Source: Synechococcus sp. MEDNS5
Lineage (GTDB): Bacteria > Cyanobacteriota > Cyanobacteriia > PCC-6307 > Cyanobiaceae
Reading direction: 5' to 3'
DNA: 64,000 nucleotides
Assembly (NCBI RefSeq): GCF_014279875.1
Contig: NZ_CP047952.1
Span: 1,116,001-1,180,000 of the forward strand
Both the position numbers and the translations under genes were made by a program. Position 1 is the stretch's first letter. Every line of letters starts with the position of its first letter. The notes beneath the pieces were generated by a model. It made no database searches. It saw only the letters and a program-made list of their open reading frames with translations, and was not told the origin of the DNA. This document shows, one piece after another, positions 45,746-55,223 of this stretch.

Positions 45746-47704
45746 ATGCCCACCCTGATTGAGCAACCGGAACGGCTCGAACAGCGCCTCAAGGAGATTC
45801 CCACCGAACCCGGCTGTTATCTGATGCGGGACGGGGACGACCGCCTTCTCTACGTCGGTAAATCAAAGAGCCTGCGCAGTCGCGTGCGCAGCTATTTCCG
45901 CAGCAGACACGACCTGAGCCCGCGCATCCGCTTGATGGTGCGCCAGATCTGTGACATCGAATTCATCGTGACCGACAGTGAGGCCGAAGCTCTCGCTCTC
46001 GAGTCGAATCTGATCAAGAACCAGCAGCCTCACTTCAATGTGTTGCTCAAAGACGACAAGAAATATCCCTATCTCTGCATCACCTGGAGCGAAACATATC
46101 CGCGCATCTTCATCACCCGTCGTCGCCGCTTCCGTAGCCCACTCGATCGCTTCTATGGCCCTTACGTGGATGTGGGTCTGCTCAGGAGAACGCTCTTTCT
46201 CGTGAAGAGGGTCTTCCCGTTGCGGCAGCGACCCCGTCCATTGCATCCCGACAGAACCTGTCTCAACTTCAGCATCGGTCGTTGTCCAGGTGTCTGCCAG
46301 GAAAAGATCAGCTCTGAGGACTACCACCGAACGTTGCGCAAGGTCGCAATGGTGTTTCAGGGGCGTAGTGATGAGCTGCAGACGTTGCTGCACCAGCAGA
46401 TGGATCGTTACGCGGAACGGCTGGATTTTGAGGCTGCCGCAAAGATCAGAGATCAACTGCAGGGGCTGGACCAACTGACTGCTGACCAGAAGATGAGCCT
46501 GCCTGACTCCTCGGTGAGTCGTGATGTGATCGCCATGGCCGGGGATGAACGTTTGGCAGCAGTGCAACTGTTTCAGATGCGGGCTGGAAAGCTCGTGGGT
46601 CGTTTGGGCTATCTGGCGGACGCATCCAACCAACCGCCCGGACTAACGCTTCAAAAGGTGATCGAAGAGCACTACAGCCAGGTGGATTCCGTTGAAATCC
46701 CTCCGGAACTTCTAGTGCAGCATTTCCTCCCTCAGCAGACACTGATTGAGGAATGGCTCTCAGAACAACGGGAACGCAGGGTTCAAATTCACTGCCCAAA
46801 GCAACGTCAGAAAGCGGATCTGATCGAGCTGGTTCAGCGCAACGCCGACTATGAGTTGCAGCGCGCCAAACAAGGTCAGGAACAGCAGGCTCTGGCAACG
46901 GAGGATCTGGCCCAGCTCCTTGAGCTTCCAGTGCCACCGAGACGAATCGAGGGCTACGACATCAGTCACATTCAGGGGAGTGATGCCGTTGCATCCCAGG
47001 TTGTCTTCATTGATGGTCTTCCTGCTAAGCAGCATTACCGCAAATACAAGATTCGCAGCAGCAGCATCCGCGCTGGTCACAGCGATGACTTCATGGCCAT
47101 GGCGGAGATCATGCGCAGGCGTTTCCGGCGATGGGCTCGGGCCAAGAGAGAGGGTGTGGATGTGGGAGCACTGCGTCAGAAAGGCGGCAGCGCTTTGCAG
47201 ACCGATGGACTCAACGACTGGCCTGATGTGGTGATGATTGATGGAGGGAAAGGTCAGTTATCGGCGGTGATGGAGGCGTTAAGGGAACTGGATCTGCACG
47301 AGGACCTCACCATCTGCTCTCTGGCCAAACAACGGGAGGAGATTTTTCTGCCTGGGGAAAGCCAGCCGCTCGAGACTGATAGGGACCAATTGGGAGTCGC
47401 CCTGCTGCGCAGGCTCCGCGATGAAGCCCACCGTTTTGCCGTCAGCTTTCATCGTCAGAAGCGTGGGGAACGCATGAAACGGTCGCGCCTCTCGGATATC
47501 CCCGGGGTAGGACCGAAGCGGGTGAAAGACCTGCTCGCCCATTTCCATTCGATTGATGCCATTCAATTGGCTTCGGTCGAGACCCTTGCCAAGGCCCCCG
47601 GCGTGGGGATCGCTTTAGCGCGCGATATCCGCCGGTTCTTCCACCCCGAAGAGGACACAGAGCAGGATGGAGCGGTTCAAGTCTCGGAGCCGATCAGCCG
47701 ATGA
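45746..47704 (+). CDS. uvrC: Excinuclease ABC subunit C
   Basis: The dual-incision nuclease of nucleotide excision repair. The 652 residues have the N-terminal GIY-YIG domain ([11 protein letters not shown], then [18 protein letters not shown]), a UVR motif near 225-255, the RNase-H-like endonuclease with [18 protein letters not shown] and [13 protein letters not shown]. Tandem helix-hairpin-helix motifs follow ([16 protein letters not shown] and [14 protein letters not shown]). The start is ATG 45746. The stop overlaps the next small gene by 4 bp, and a photolyase-like gene follows, making a small DNA-repair block. Confidence 0.95.
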   Translation: MPTLIEQPERLEQRLKEIPTEPGCYLMRDGDDRLLYVGKSKSLRSRVRSYFRSRHDLSPRIRLMVRQICDIEFIVTDSEAEALALESNLIKNQQPHFNVLLKDDKKYPYLCITWSETYPRIFITRRRRFRSPLDRFYGPYVDVGLLRRTLFLVKRVFPLRQRPRPLHPDRTCLNFSIGRCPGVCQEKISSEDYHRTLRKVAMVFQGRSDELQTLLHQQMDRYAERLDFEAAAKIRDQLQGLDQLTADQKMSLPDSSVSRDVIAMAGDERLAAVQLFQMRAGKLVGRLGYLADASNQPPGLTLQKVIEEHYSQVDSVEIPPELLVQHFLPQQTLIEEWLSEQRERRVQIHCPKQRQKADLIELVQRNADYELQRAKQGQEQQALATEDLAQLLELPVPPRRIEGYDISHIQGSDAVASQVVFIDGLPAKQHYRKYKIRSSSIRAGHSDDFMAMAEIMRRRFRRWARAKREGVDVGALRQKGGSALQTDGLNDWPDVVMIDGGKGQLSAVMEALRELDLHEDLTICSLAKQREEIFLPGESQPLETDRDQLGVALLRRLRDEAHRFAVSFHRQKRGERMKRSRLSDIPGVGPKRVKDLLAHFHSIDAIQLASVETLAKAPGVGIALARDIRRFFHPEEDTEQDGAVQVSEPISR

Positions 47705-48003
47705 TCCGCGTTCTGCCGTTGATCCTCTGTCTGATCGGCATGGTTTCAGGCGCCTGGTTTCCCAATCCTGCTTACGCCTCACCAGGACTCTGTACGGGTC
47801 CTGTTTGCGCTGATGACATCACCAGAAGTGCAAAAAACCACTGGCAACTGGTGCTCAAATTGAATGATCAACAGGGACATCGTGAAAAGGTGGTGATGAA
47901 CTGCCTCGCAGGGCAGCTGAGCCCGAGCTCCGGCCCCGTGGATCGGGCCTATGCCACCGCCCTTGGCCGCAGGGCCTGTCGGTTGGCCGGTGAGGGCCGC
48001 TGA
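47701..48003 (+). CDS. Small exported Cys-containing protein of unknown function
   Basis: A 100-residue protein with a clear signal peptide ([20 protein letters not shown], cleavage probably after AYA). The mature part has four Cys: [21 protein letters not shown] and RRACRLAG. I do not recognise a family. The ATGA overlap with uvrC upstream and the 2-nt gap to the photolyase gene downstream suggest it is a genuine, co-translated gene and not a leftover frame. Whether it has anything to do with DNA repair is unknown; an exported protein would not normally act on DNA. The start is ATG 47701. Confidence 0.6.
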   Translation: MIRVLPLILCLIGMVSGAWFPNPAYASPGLCTGPVCADDITRSAKNHWQLVLKLNDQQGHREKVVMNCLAGQLSPSSGPVDRAYATALGRRACRLAGEGR

Positions 48004-48005
48004 CA

Positions 48006-49493
48006 ATGGAGATCACCCTGGTATTCCCCCATCAGCTGTTTGCGGACCATCCGGCCATCAGCAAGGGGCGTCCCGTGGCCCTGATCGAGGACCCACTCCT
48101 CTTCGGCACGGATCCGCAATGGCCGATCCGAGTGCACAGGCAGCGCCTTCTGCTGCACAGGGCCTCAATGACGGTGTATGCGGAGACGTTGCGGGGTAAG
48201 GGTTACACCGTTTTCCATCGCCGCCATCACCAAGCGAGCACCACCGAAGATCACCTTCAAGCCCTGCTGGAATCTGGGTTCGTCAGCTACCACCTGGCTG
48301 ATCCGCTCGACCACCTGCTCGAGAAACGCTTGCGGCGGTTCGTGGACCGCACGGGGGGAGTACTGCAGATCCTGGACTCGCCGATGCTTCTCACTCCGGC
48401 TTCGATGGTTGAGGAGCACTTCGCCACCGGCCGCAAACCCTTTATGGCCAAGTTCTATGAGCATCAGCGCCGGCGGATGGGGTTGCTTCTCGACGGCGAC
48501 GGAGGACCGCTTGGGGGCCAATGGAGTTTCGATGCCGACAATCGCAAGAAGCTCCCAAAAGGGATCAGCGTTCCAGCCGAGCCCTTTCATGACAGTGGTG
48601 CCGAAGTCGAACAAGCTCGTCGAGAACTCGAGGCTGAGCACTGTCCTGGCATCGGCAGCTGGGAGCCCTTCGGTTACCCGATTCGGCATGAGGATGCGGA
48701 ACGATGGTTGCAGACGTTCCTTGACCATCGCTTCCGTGACTTTGGTGCTTATGAGGATGCGATCAGCACCCAGTACCGGGTGATGTGGCACAGCGTTCTC
48801 ACGCCGATGCTCAACGTGGGTCTGCTAACGCCACAACAGGTTCTTGACCGCACCCTCGAGCGTGCTGCGGACGGTGACATTCCTCTCAATTCTCTGGAGG
48901 GATTCATTCGTCAGATCGTCGGATGGCGGGAATTCATGGCCGTGATGTATCGCCGGCATGGTGTGGTCATGCGCAACAGCAATTTCTGGGAGTTTGAGGA
49001 CAGACCAATCCCTGACGCCTTCTACACCGGGACAACGGGACTTCCTCCGGTTGATGACGCCATCAGCCATGCCCTGAGCAGTGGCTACTGCCATCACATC
49101 GAACGGCTGATGCTGCTCGGCAACATCATGCTTCTCTGCGGCTTTCATCCCCAAAGGGTGTACCAGTGGTTCATGGAGCTGTTTGTCGACGCCTACGACT
49201 GGGTGATGGTTCCGAACGTCTTTGGCATGAGCCAGTTCGCTGACGGAGGGCTCTTCACCACCAAGCCCTACCTCTCAGGCTCGAACTATGTCCGCAAGAT
49301 GTCCGACTACAAAAAGGGTGGCTGGTGTGATGTCTGGGACGGTTTGTTCTGGAGTTTCATCAAACGGCACGAAGACTTCTTCCGAAAGCAGTACCGACTG
49401 GCGATGATGGCGAGGAATCTTGATCGCATGGATCCAGGCACGCTCCTGAATCACCAGCGTTGTGCGTCTGGGTTTCTTGACGGGCTGGTCTGA
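48006..49493 (+). CDS. Cryptochrome/photolyase-related protein (FeS-BCP family, cluster Cys apparently lost)
   Basis: A 495-residue protein of the deoxyribodipyrimidine photolyase-related family (COG3046; FeS-BCP/CryB/PhrB type). It has TLVFPHQLFADHPA, RKPFMAKFYEHQRRRMG, PLNSLEGFIRQIVGWREFM, YCHHIERLMLLGNIMLL and GMSQFADGGLFTTKPYLSGS. The region after KMSDYKKGGWCDVWDGLFW normally contains a CxxC pair of the [4Fe-4S] site; here only one Cys is left, so the cluster may be absent. It probably binds FAD and a ribolumazine-type antenna. The start is ATG 48006, 2 nt after the small exported gene. Confidence 0.85.
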   Translation: MEITLVFPHQLFADHPAISKGRPVALIEDPLLFGTDPQWPIRVHRQRLLLHRASMTVYAETLRGKGYTVFHRRHHQASTTEDHLQALLESGFVSYHLADPLDHLLEKRLRRFVDRTGGVLQILDSPMLLTPASMVEEHFATGRKPFMAKFYEHQRRRMGLLLDGDGGPLGGQWSFDADNRKKLPKGISVPAEPFHDSGAEVEQARRELEAEHCPGIGSWEPFGYPIRHEDAERWLQTFLDHRFRDFGAYEDAISTQYRVMWHSVLTPMLNVGLLTPQQVLDRTLERAADGDIPLNSLEGFIRQIVGWREFMAVMYRRHGVVMRNSNFWEFEDRPIPDAFYTGTTGLPPVDDAISHALSSGYCHHIERLMLLGNIMLLCGFHPQRVYQWFMELFVDAYDWVMVPNVFGMSQFADGGLFTTKPYLSGSNYVRKMSDYKKGGWCDVWDGLFWSFIKRHEDFFRKQYRLAMMARNLDRMDPGTLLNHQRCASGFLDGLV

Positions 49494-49529
49494 ACCCTGC
49501 TTATGGTCCCCTCAAGTCCTTCCCTGGCG

Positions 49530-50117
49530 ATGACGCTTCCTGCCGAGGCCTATCTCTGGTTCAAGACCCTCCACATCGTGGGTGTAGTGGTCTGGTTTGC
49601 AGGCCTCTTCTATCTTGTCCGTCTTTTCATCTATCACGTGGAGGCCGAGGAGCTGGCCCCTGACCTGAGTCTGGCCTTCAAAAACCAGTACGGGCTGATG
49701 GAAAAGCGACTGGCGAACATCATTACGACCCCCGGGATGATCGTGGCCGTGTCGATGGCCGTCGGATTGCTGGTCGCGCAACCGACATGGCTGCAACAGG
49801 GATGGATGCACACCAAGCTTGCTTTTGTAGCAGCTCTGCTTGTTTATCACTGGTTCTGCTACAGGCTGATGGGTCAACTACAGGCAGGTCACTGTCAGTG
49901 GAGTGGAAAGCAGTTGCGTGCTTTGAATGAACTGCCAACGCTGCTCCTGGTGATCGTGGTGATGCTGGTGGTCTTCAAATCTCAGTTCCCGACTAGTGCA
50001 GCCACCTGGTTCATCGTGGGGCTCGTGGTCTTCATGGCTGCTTCCATCCAGTTCTATGCCCGGTGGCGCCGGTTAAAAGCTGAATCCATCGCTGCGGAGT
50101 CCGGTCATGCCAGCTGA
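49530..50117 (+). CDS. hemJ: Protoporphyrinogen IX oxidase, HemJ type
   Basis: A membrane enzyme that oxidises protoporphyrinogen IX for heme and chlorophyll. The 195 residues have four predicted helices, with the conserved His and WF in LHIVGVVVWFAGLFYLV, then GLMEKRLANIITTPGM. The start is a judgement: ATG 49530 (MTLPAEAYLWFK) matches the family start; ATG 49503 adds nine residues. It overlaps the PHP gene by 11 bp. The tetrapyrrole link is known for the family; the neighbouring photolyase might share a light-stress context, which is inference. Confidence 0.92.
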   Translation: MTLPAEAYLWFKTLHIVGVVVWFAGLFYLVRLFIYHVEAEELAPDLSLAFKNQYGLMEKRLANIITTPGMIVAVSMAVGLLVAQPTWLQQGWMHTKLAFVAALLVYHWFCYRLMGQLQAGHCQWSGKQLRALNELPTLLLVIVVMLVVFKSQFPTSAATWFIVGLVVFMAASIQFYARWRRLKAESIAAESGHAS

Positions 50118-50763
50118 TCTGCACCCCCTTCGAGCGATTCTTGAGACAGTCGGTCCTGAGAGCTGCCCCAGTGAGCTCAATTTTCACTGCCACACCATCT
50201 GCAGTGATGGCAGCCTTCAACCGGAGGATCTGATCCAACAGGCCAGCAGCAATGGCCTGCGTCACCTCGCGGTCACAGATCACCATTCGACTGCTGCCTA
50301 CCTGCCCATGCAGACATGGCTGCGGGCGCAGCAGACCGATGGCCAATCAGTGCCAACACTCTGGTCTGGGATGGAAATCAGCTGCATTCTTCGTGGCTGT
50401 CTGGTTCATATGTTGGCCCTCGGTTTCGAACCGGGACATCCGACGTTGGCGGTCTACAACCGTGGAGATGCCGTTGTCGGAGAAGCACTGCGTGCTGACA
50501 GCGTGGTCAAGGCCATTCACGACGCTGGAGGTTTGGCCGTTCTCGCTCACCCTGCTCGTTACAGGTTGGGATTCCGTGAATTGATCGATGCCGCTGCCGA
50601 TCTGGGTATCGACGGTGGCGAAGCCTGGTACGACTACGACATGCAACCGCAGTGGCAGTGGACTCCCATGGTCTGTGAACAGATCGATGCTCAGTTGAAG
50701 AACCTTGGCCTTTTGCGTACGTGTGGAACCGACAGCCACGGAGTTGACCTGAGAGGTCGCTAA
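50107..50763 (+). CDS. PHP-domain metal-dependent phosphoesterase
   Basis: A 218-residue PHP-fold protein with LNFHCHTICSDGS (HxH), AVTDHHSTAAYL, a central VLAHPARYRLG and the C-terminal CGTDSHGVDLRG, the four metal-ligand motifs of the family. Related proteins hydrolyse 5'-nucleotides, oligoribonucleotides or 3',5'-bisphosphates, so the exact substrate is open. It starts with ATG 50107 inside the hemJ end (11-bp overlap). It ends 27 bp before the next gene. No signal peptide. Confidence 0.82.
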   Translation: MPADLHPLRAILETVGPESCPSELNFHCHTICSDGSLQPEDLIQQASSNGLRHLAVTDHHSTAAYLPMQTWLRAQQTDGQSVPTLWSGMEISCILRGCLVHMLALGFEPGHPTLAVYNRGDAVVGEALRADSVVKAIHDAGGLAVLAHPARYRLGFRELIDAAADLGIDGGEAWYDYDMQPQWQWTPMVCEQIDAQLKNLGLLRTCGTDSHGVDLRGR

Positions 50764-50790
50764 GTTCAACTGACGTTCCTGATTTCGGGT

Positions 50791-51366
50791 ATGGGTTTCT
50801 TCGACCGTCTGCTCAATTCCGGTTCCTCCGATTCCGATCGGACCCGTGAGGCCACCGGGCCCAAGCAGGCAAAACCCAAGCCCGAGGCCTACTACCTCGA
50901 CAGTGACAGTTCCTCGACCCTCGGGAACAGGGATTACATGCGGGAAGCCAAGACCATCCGTCGTACCTTCCCTGGCACACTTGATAACCCTGGCGGCAAA
51001 GAACTCATCACGGAAGTTGATGCGCTCGACCTCAAGGTGGACAAGCGCAGTGATGGTCTCGGGGATCCGAAAGCCGAAAAACCCATGGAAAGCCTGATCA
51101 AGGACGGGATTCCCAAGCCGGTGAAAAAGACGTTCGCCGAGACCATGACCCAGTCGGAGCTGAACCAAAAACTCAAAGGCAGTGCTCTGAAGGCTTCTGG
51201 TGTCAACACTCCCAGTGCCCCTGATTCTGCACCTGTGGCACGCAAGGAAGAGCTCAAGCCTCAGGAAGCCCCTGCAGCAGCCCCGGCGCGTGGTGGTGCT
51301 GCCCCCAGCGACAAACCTGGCTCAATCGATCCTTTCCGTGCGATGGTGCGTGATCTCAACAAGTGA
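50791..51366 (+). CDS. Unknown conserved picocyanobacterial-type protein
   Basis: A 191-residue protein starting MGFFDRLLNSGSSDSDRT. It is rich in Lys, Pro, Ala, Ser, with probable disorder and no membrane segment. Two segments look more conserved: YMREAKTIRRTFPGTLDNPG (about 50-69) and PKPVKKTFAETMTQSELNQK (about 110-129); the end is IDPFRAMVRDLNK. I cannot assign a family. The start has no clear Shine-Dalgarno. It is convergent with cobN, whose stop lies 8 nt away, and 27 bp downstream of the PHP gene. Confidence 0.7.
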   Translation: MGFFDRLLNSGSSDSDRTREATGPKQAKPKPEAYYLDSDSSSTLGNRDYMREAKTIRRTFPGTLDNPGGKELITEVDALDLKVDKRSDGLGDPKAEKPMESLIKDGIPKPVKKTFAETMTQSELNQKLKGSALKASGVNTPSAPDSAPVARKEELKPQEAPAAAPARGGAAPSDKPGSIDPFRAMVRDLNK

Positions 51367-51374
51367 TCAGCACT

Positions 51375-54300
51375 TCAGCTGTTTGGGTCAGCACCGCATT
51401 CGACCGCTCGTTCAGCCTCCAGTAGTAACGCCCTAATTCCCTTGAGAAGGGAGGCATCAGCGTTGCTCCACAGCTTGCGATGAGATGCTTCCAACAACCG
51501 TTCTGCCATGTCCCGCAGAGCCCAGGGATTCATCCGCTGCAAAAACGTCTGAACCTCGTCATCAAGTAGCCAGCGTTCCGCAACTCGGGCATAGCACCAG
51601 TCGGGAACGGCCCCCGTGGTGGCGTCATAGGCAAAGAGATAGTCGAGGCTGGCACCCATTTCGAAGGCCCCTTTGTACCCATGCCGTTGCATCCCCTCAA
51701 TCCAGCGGGGGTTGAGCAGACGACTGCGGACAACCTTGTCGATCTCCCGTTCGAGGCCATGAATCCGCAGACGTTCGCGGCGTGAGTGATCTGCAAACAG
51801 AAGCCTGGGCGAGTGACCACCGACCTGTTGGATGGCAGCGGCCAAGCCACCCTGAAACTGGTAGTAATCATCGGAATCCAGGAGGTCGTGTTCACGGTTG
51901 TCCTGGTTGTGAAGCACCACTTGCACTGAGCGAAGCGCCTGTTCCAAACCCTGTCGGTCCGCATGGGCCACGGCATCGCCGTCGTAACGCCAGGAGCTCC
52001 AGGCCAGATAAGCCTCGCCAAGGTCAGAACGACGCTCCCACTGACCTGAATCGATCAGAGCCTGTAGACCAGCTCCATAGGCTCCTGGTGCTGAACCAAA
52101 CAGCCTGGACTGTGGTCCCTCCAACCGGGTGAGATGGGCCAGCGGATTCTCTGCCTCCGGCTCGACCAGTCCAGCCACCATGGTGAGGGCACGATTGACC
52201 CAGCCCAGTAGCTGGGGAAAGGCATCCCGAAACAAACCCGACATGCGCAGGGTCACATCCACTCGCGGCCGTCCAAGCAATGTGAGGGGTATCAGCTCGA
52301 GATCCACCATGCGACGAGTCGGCCCGTCCCAGACAGGGCGGACGCCGAGCAAGGCGAACATCTGGGCAATGTCTTCTCCGCCATTGCGCATGGTCGCTGT
52401 CCCCCACACCGACAACGCCAGATGGCGTAAAGGCTCACCGTGCTCAAGTTCGTAGAGCTCAACGAGCTGTTCAGCACTTCGCCGCCCAAGATCCCATGCT
52501 GCCTCCGTGGGAAGTCCGCGCAAATCCACGGAGTAGAAATTTCGTCCTGTAGGCAGCACGTCATCCCGTCCCCGCGTGGGTGCACCCGAGGGACCGCTTG
52601 AGACGCGACGCCCGCAGACCGCCGCCAGCAAGGCATCTCGCTCCCGCACACCACAGTGCTGCAGTCGAGGCCAGAGATCCGTCCTGATGCACTCAAGCGA
52701 TGCAGGAAGCGACGGCTCCCCAAGAATGCGATTCAGTGGATCGGCCAGCGCGATGAAAGCATTGTCTAAATCTTCTTCTTCAAGGCCAAGCAGCCGTTGC
52801 AACAGCCGTTGTGCCTGACCCTCAAGCCACTCCACAGCATCACTGACCCGACGGCAGCCGGGCGCACCCAAGGAATGCAGGATGTCTCTGTCGTTGGCGA
52901 CCAGGAGCATTCCGTCCTCATCACACCAGGGGTCAACGCTGAGATTGCACTCACGAGCGATCCATTGGGTAAGACCCGGGCGGCCCGCCACAGGAGCTCT
53001 GGCAATGGCGATCAACAGTTCGAGAAGCGATGCTGATGAAGGCAATTGCCCCAGTTGATGCAATCCGGTGCGGATCTGGGCTTCCTTCAGTTCGCAGAGG
53101 TAGGTTTCGACCTGCTCCAGTGTGGCGCTCCAGTGCGAGGACTCTGTGGCCGAATTGAGGGTGTCAGGTCGACCTGGCCAGTCCAATTCAACGAGTAGTG
53201 CACTGAGTTGTTGTTCCAGAGCACGGCAGCGTGACGCGCCGAGCTGACGCGCTTCGATGTACTCATCGAGCAGCGCTTCAAGAGACAGCAGGGAGCCGTG
53301 CAACCCAGCCCTGCCAAGCGGCGGGGTTAGATGATCAAGGATCACGGCATGTCCGCGACGTTTGGCCTGGGATCCTTCCCCCGGATCATTGACGATGAAG
53401 GGATAGAGATGGGGGATGGCACCGAGAGCCAGGGAAGGGCCACAGGACGCGCTGAGTCCGACGGACTTACCTGGCAACCACTCGGCACTCCCATGCTTGC
53501 CCACATGGATCATCAGTTGACAGCGCTCTTCACGGCGCAACCAGAGGTACTGGGCCAGATAACGATGAGGGGGAGGAAGATCTGGTGAATGGAGATCGCT
53601 GAGCTGCTCGGGGTCGTATCCACGACTCGGTTGCACCAGTACGGTGATCTTTCCGAATCGGATTCCGTGGATGGCGAATCCTTCGGCATCGAGGTCTTCG
53701 GCACCGTGGGGCTGACCCCAGCGGCTTTCAATGACGTCCCGGGCTGATTGCAGAAGCGTTGACCACCAGCTCACATAGGTCTCGAGCGGGAGATGGGTCA
53801 GGGGAGATCTGAGATGACTCTCCGGATCGTTGGTCCGCCCGGCAAGAATCATCGCCATCAGGGCATCGGAATCCTGAGGCAAGGGCTGAGGTCCAAGATC
53901 AAAACCTTCTGCCTGCAGCCAACGAAGGATGTTCAAGCAACTCGCTGGGGTATCGAGTCCGACACCGTTCGCGAGGCGTCCATTGCGGACTGGATAGTTG
54001 GCCAGAAGGAGCGTCAGTCGCCGCTCCTTTGCAGAGGTCGTCTGAAGATCGATCCAGGCGAGGGCATGGTCAGCGATCCAATGGATCCCTGCGTTGTCGG
54101 GTTCGAGACGCTTCACGGCCGTGCACAACCGATCGTCCGCTTTGAGCACTTCACGGAAAGCGCCGATTCTTGTGGTGATCCGCCCATCCAGCTCAGGAAG
54201 AACAACCTGCAGCGAGAGGTCGATGGGATCAAGACCCTGGAACGACGACGTCCAGAAGCTGCGTGGACGCGATGAACTCAGGAGCTGGAGAACTGGACAA

Positions 54301-55151
54301 TCGAGACTGTCCCAAAGCGGAGCTCCCAGACCAGCTTCCGAGAACTGAACCGATGCGAAGGATGTCGTGGTGATCACCAGCGCAACCTGCTGTTGGCTGA
54401 ACATCCGTTGAACGGCCTCCTGCACAGCCGCGTCGCGGAGGCTGCTGACCCAGAGAGCACGGGGAGAGAGACCGCGCTGGCGAAGGGCGCTCAGCAGTGC
54501 ATCGCACCAGAGCAGATCACCCGACTGGCGATGCGCTCTGTAGAGGAGAACGCCGATCCGTGGTCCCGACTCCTGCAGCCAGTCGTAAGGGTCAGGATCC
54601 GGAGAGGGAACAGCCGTGAGCAATGGCGGTTCCTGAGATCCCGATCGGTCATGACCGCTCTCGAGAATCCAGCGGAGTCCCGACAACCAGGTTTGAAGAT
54701 TGTCTTCACCCCCTTCACGCAGCAGGAGCGCCATGGCGTCGCTGATGCCTTCAGGCAGTGATCCGAGGCTGTGAAGCTCGCGATCCTGATCAGCGGTTCC
54801 GGCAAGGATGAGAAGAGTTCGCTCAGTTCTGGCGGATTCCCAGAGAGCGCACTGTTCCAAGCCGTAAGACCAATGCCCCCGTCCCCCGAGGAGACGCACA
54901 ACGATCAGTCGTGTGAGCGATGTGCAATTGGAAAGATAGTGGTCGATCTGTGCAGGATGATTCAGGGCATCGAGGGGAAGTGCGCGGATTCGGCCATCCC
55001 AGTCCTGCGAGGGACAATCGTCCAAAATTCTTGCCAGAGCCGACAAATCCGTACTGGCGCTGCTGAGAAAGAGCACCTCAGCGCTCGGTTGCTCCACAAA
55101 AGAAACCGGATCGTCGGTATCGCCGCCGGGGAGACTGGTTAAACGATGCAT
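51375..55151 (-). CDS. cobN: Cobaltochelatase subunit CobN
   Basis: The large subunit that inserts Co2+ into hydrogenobyrinic acid a,c-diamide in aerobic-type cobalamin synthesis; paralogue of ChlH. The 1258 residues contain HVGKHGSAEWLPGKSVGLS, FIVNDPGEGSQAKRRGHAVI and the later GRNFYSVDLRGLPTEAAW, with MNPWALRDMAERLLEASHRK near the end. The start is ATG 55151. No cobS or cobT is nearby, in line with cyanobacteria that may use ChlI/ChlD-like partners. Its product, B12, is needed by MetH nearby. Divergent from ilvE. Confidence 0.93.
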   Translation of the reverse strand: MHRLTSLPGGDTDDPVSFVEQPSAEVLFLSSASTDLSALARILDDCPSQDWDGRIRALPLDALNHPAQIDHYLSNCTSLTRLIVVRLLGGRGHWSYGLEQCALWESARTERTLLILAGTADQDRELHSLGSLPEGISDAMALLLREGGEDNLQTWLSGLRWILESGHDRSGSQEPPLLTAVPSPDPDPYDWLQESGPRIGVLLYRAHRQSGDLLWCDALLSALRQRGLSPRALWVSSLRDAAVQEAVQRMFSQQQVALVITTTSFASVQFSEAGLGAPLWDSLDCPVLQLLSSSRPRSFWTSSFQGLDPIDLSLQVVLPELDGRITTRIGAFREVLKADDRLCTAVKRLEPDNAGIHWIADHALAWIDLQTTSAKERRLTLLLANYPVRNGRLANGVGLDTPASCLNILRWLQAEGFDLGPQPLPQDSDALMAMILAGRTNDPESHLRSPLTHLPLETYVSWWSTLLQSARDVIESRWGQPHGAEDLDAEGFAIHGIRFGKITVLVQPSRGYDPEQLSDLHSPDLPPPHRYLAQYLWLRREERCQLMIHVGKHGSAEWLPGKSVGLSASCGPSLALGAIPHLYPFIVNDPGEGSQAKRRGHAVILDHLTPPLGRAGLHGSLLSLEALLDEYIEARQLGASRCRALEQQLSALLVELDWPGRPDTLNSATESSHWSATLEQVETYLCELKEAQIRTGLHQLGQLPSSASLLELLIAIARAPVAGRPGLTQWIARECNLSVDPWCDEDGMLLVANDRDILHSLGAPGCRRVSDAVEWLEGQAQRLLQRLLGLEEEDLDNAFIALADPLNRILGEPSLPASLECIRTDLWPRLQHCGVRERDALLAAVCGRRVSSGPSGAPTRGRDDVLPTGRNFYSVDLRGLPTEAAWDLGRRSAEQLVELYELEHGEPLRHLALSVWGTATMRNGGEDIAQMFALLGVRPVWDGPTRRMVDLELIPLTLLGRPRVDVTLRMSGLFRDAFPQLLGWVNRALTMVAGLVEPEAENPLAHLTRLEGPQSRLFGSAPGAYGAGLQALIDSGQWERRSDLGEAYLAWSSWRYDGDAVAHADRQGLEQALRSVQVVLHNQDNREHDLLDSDDYYQFQGGLAAAIQQVGGHSPRLLFADHSRRERLRIHGLEREIDKVVRSRLLNPRWIEGMQRHGYKGAFEMGASLDYLFAYDATTGAVPDWCYARVAERWLLDDEVQTFLQRMNPWALRDMAERLLEASHRKLWSNADASLLKGIRALLLEAERAVECGADPNS

Positions 55152-55223
55152 AAGCCCATTGTCTCCAGTGATGGGCGCAGCGGAGCGTGCAAGTGAGAAG
55201 ATCTGATCATCGGACCGTCATCG

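Noticed and set aside
45863-46633. 256-codon open frame antisense to uvrC
   Set aside because: Shadow of UvrC codon use; Gln/His-rich without motifs.
50347-51168. 273-codon open frame antisense to the PHP gene and its neighbour
   Set aside because: Spans two genuine genes on the other strand and their gap; no motif.
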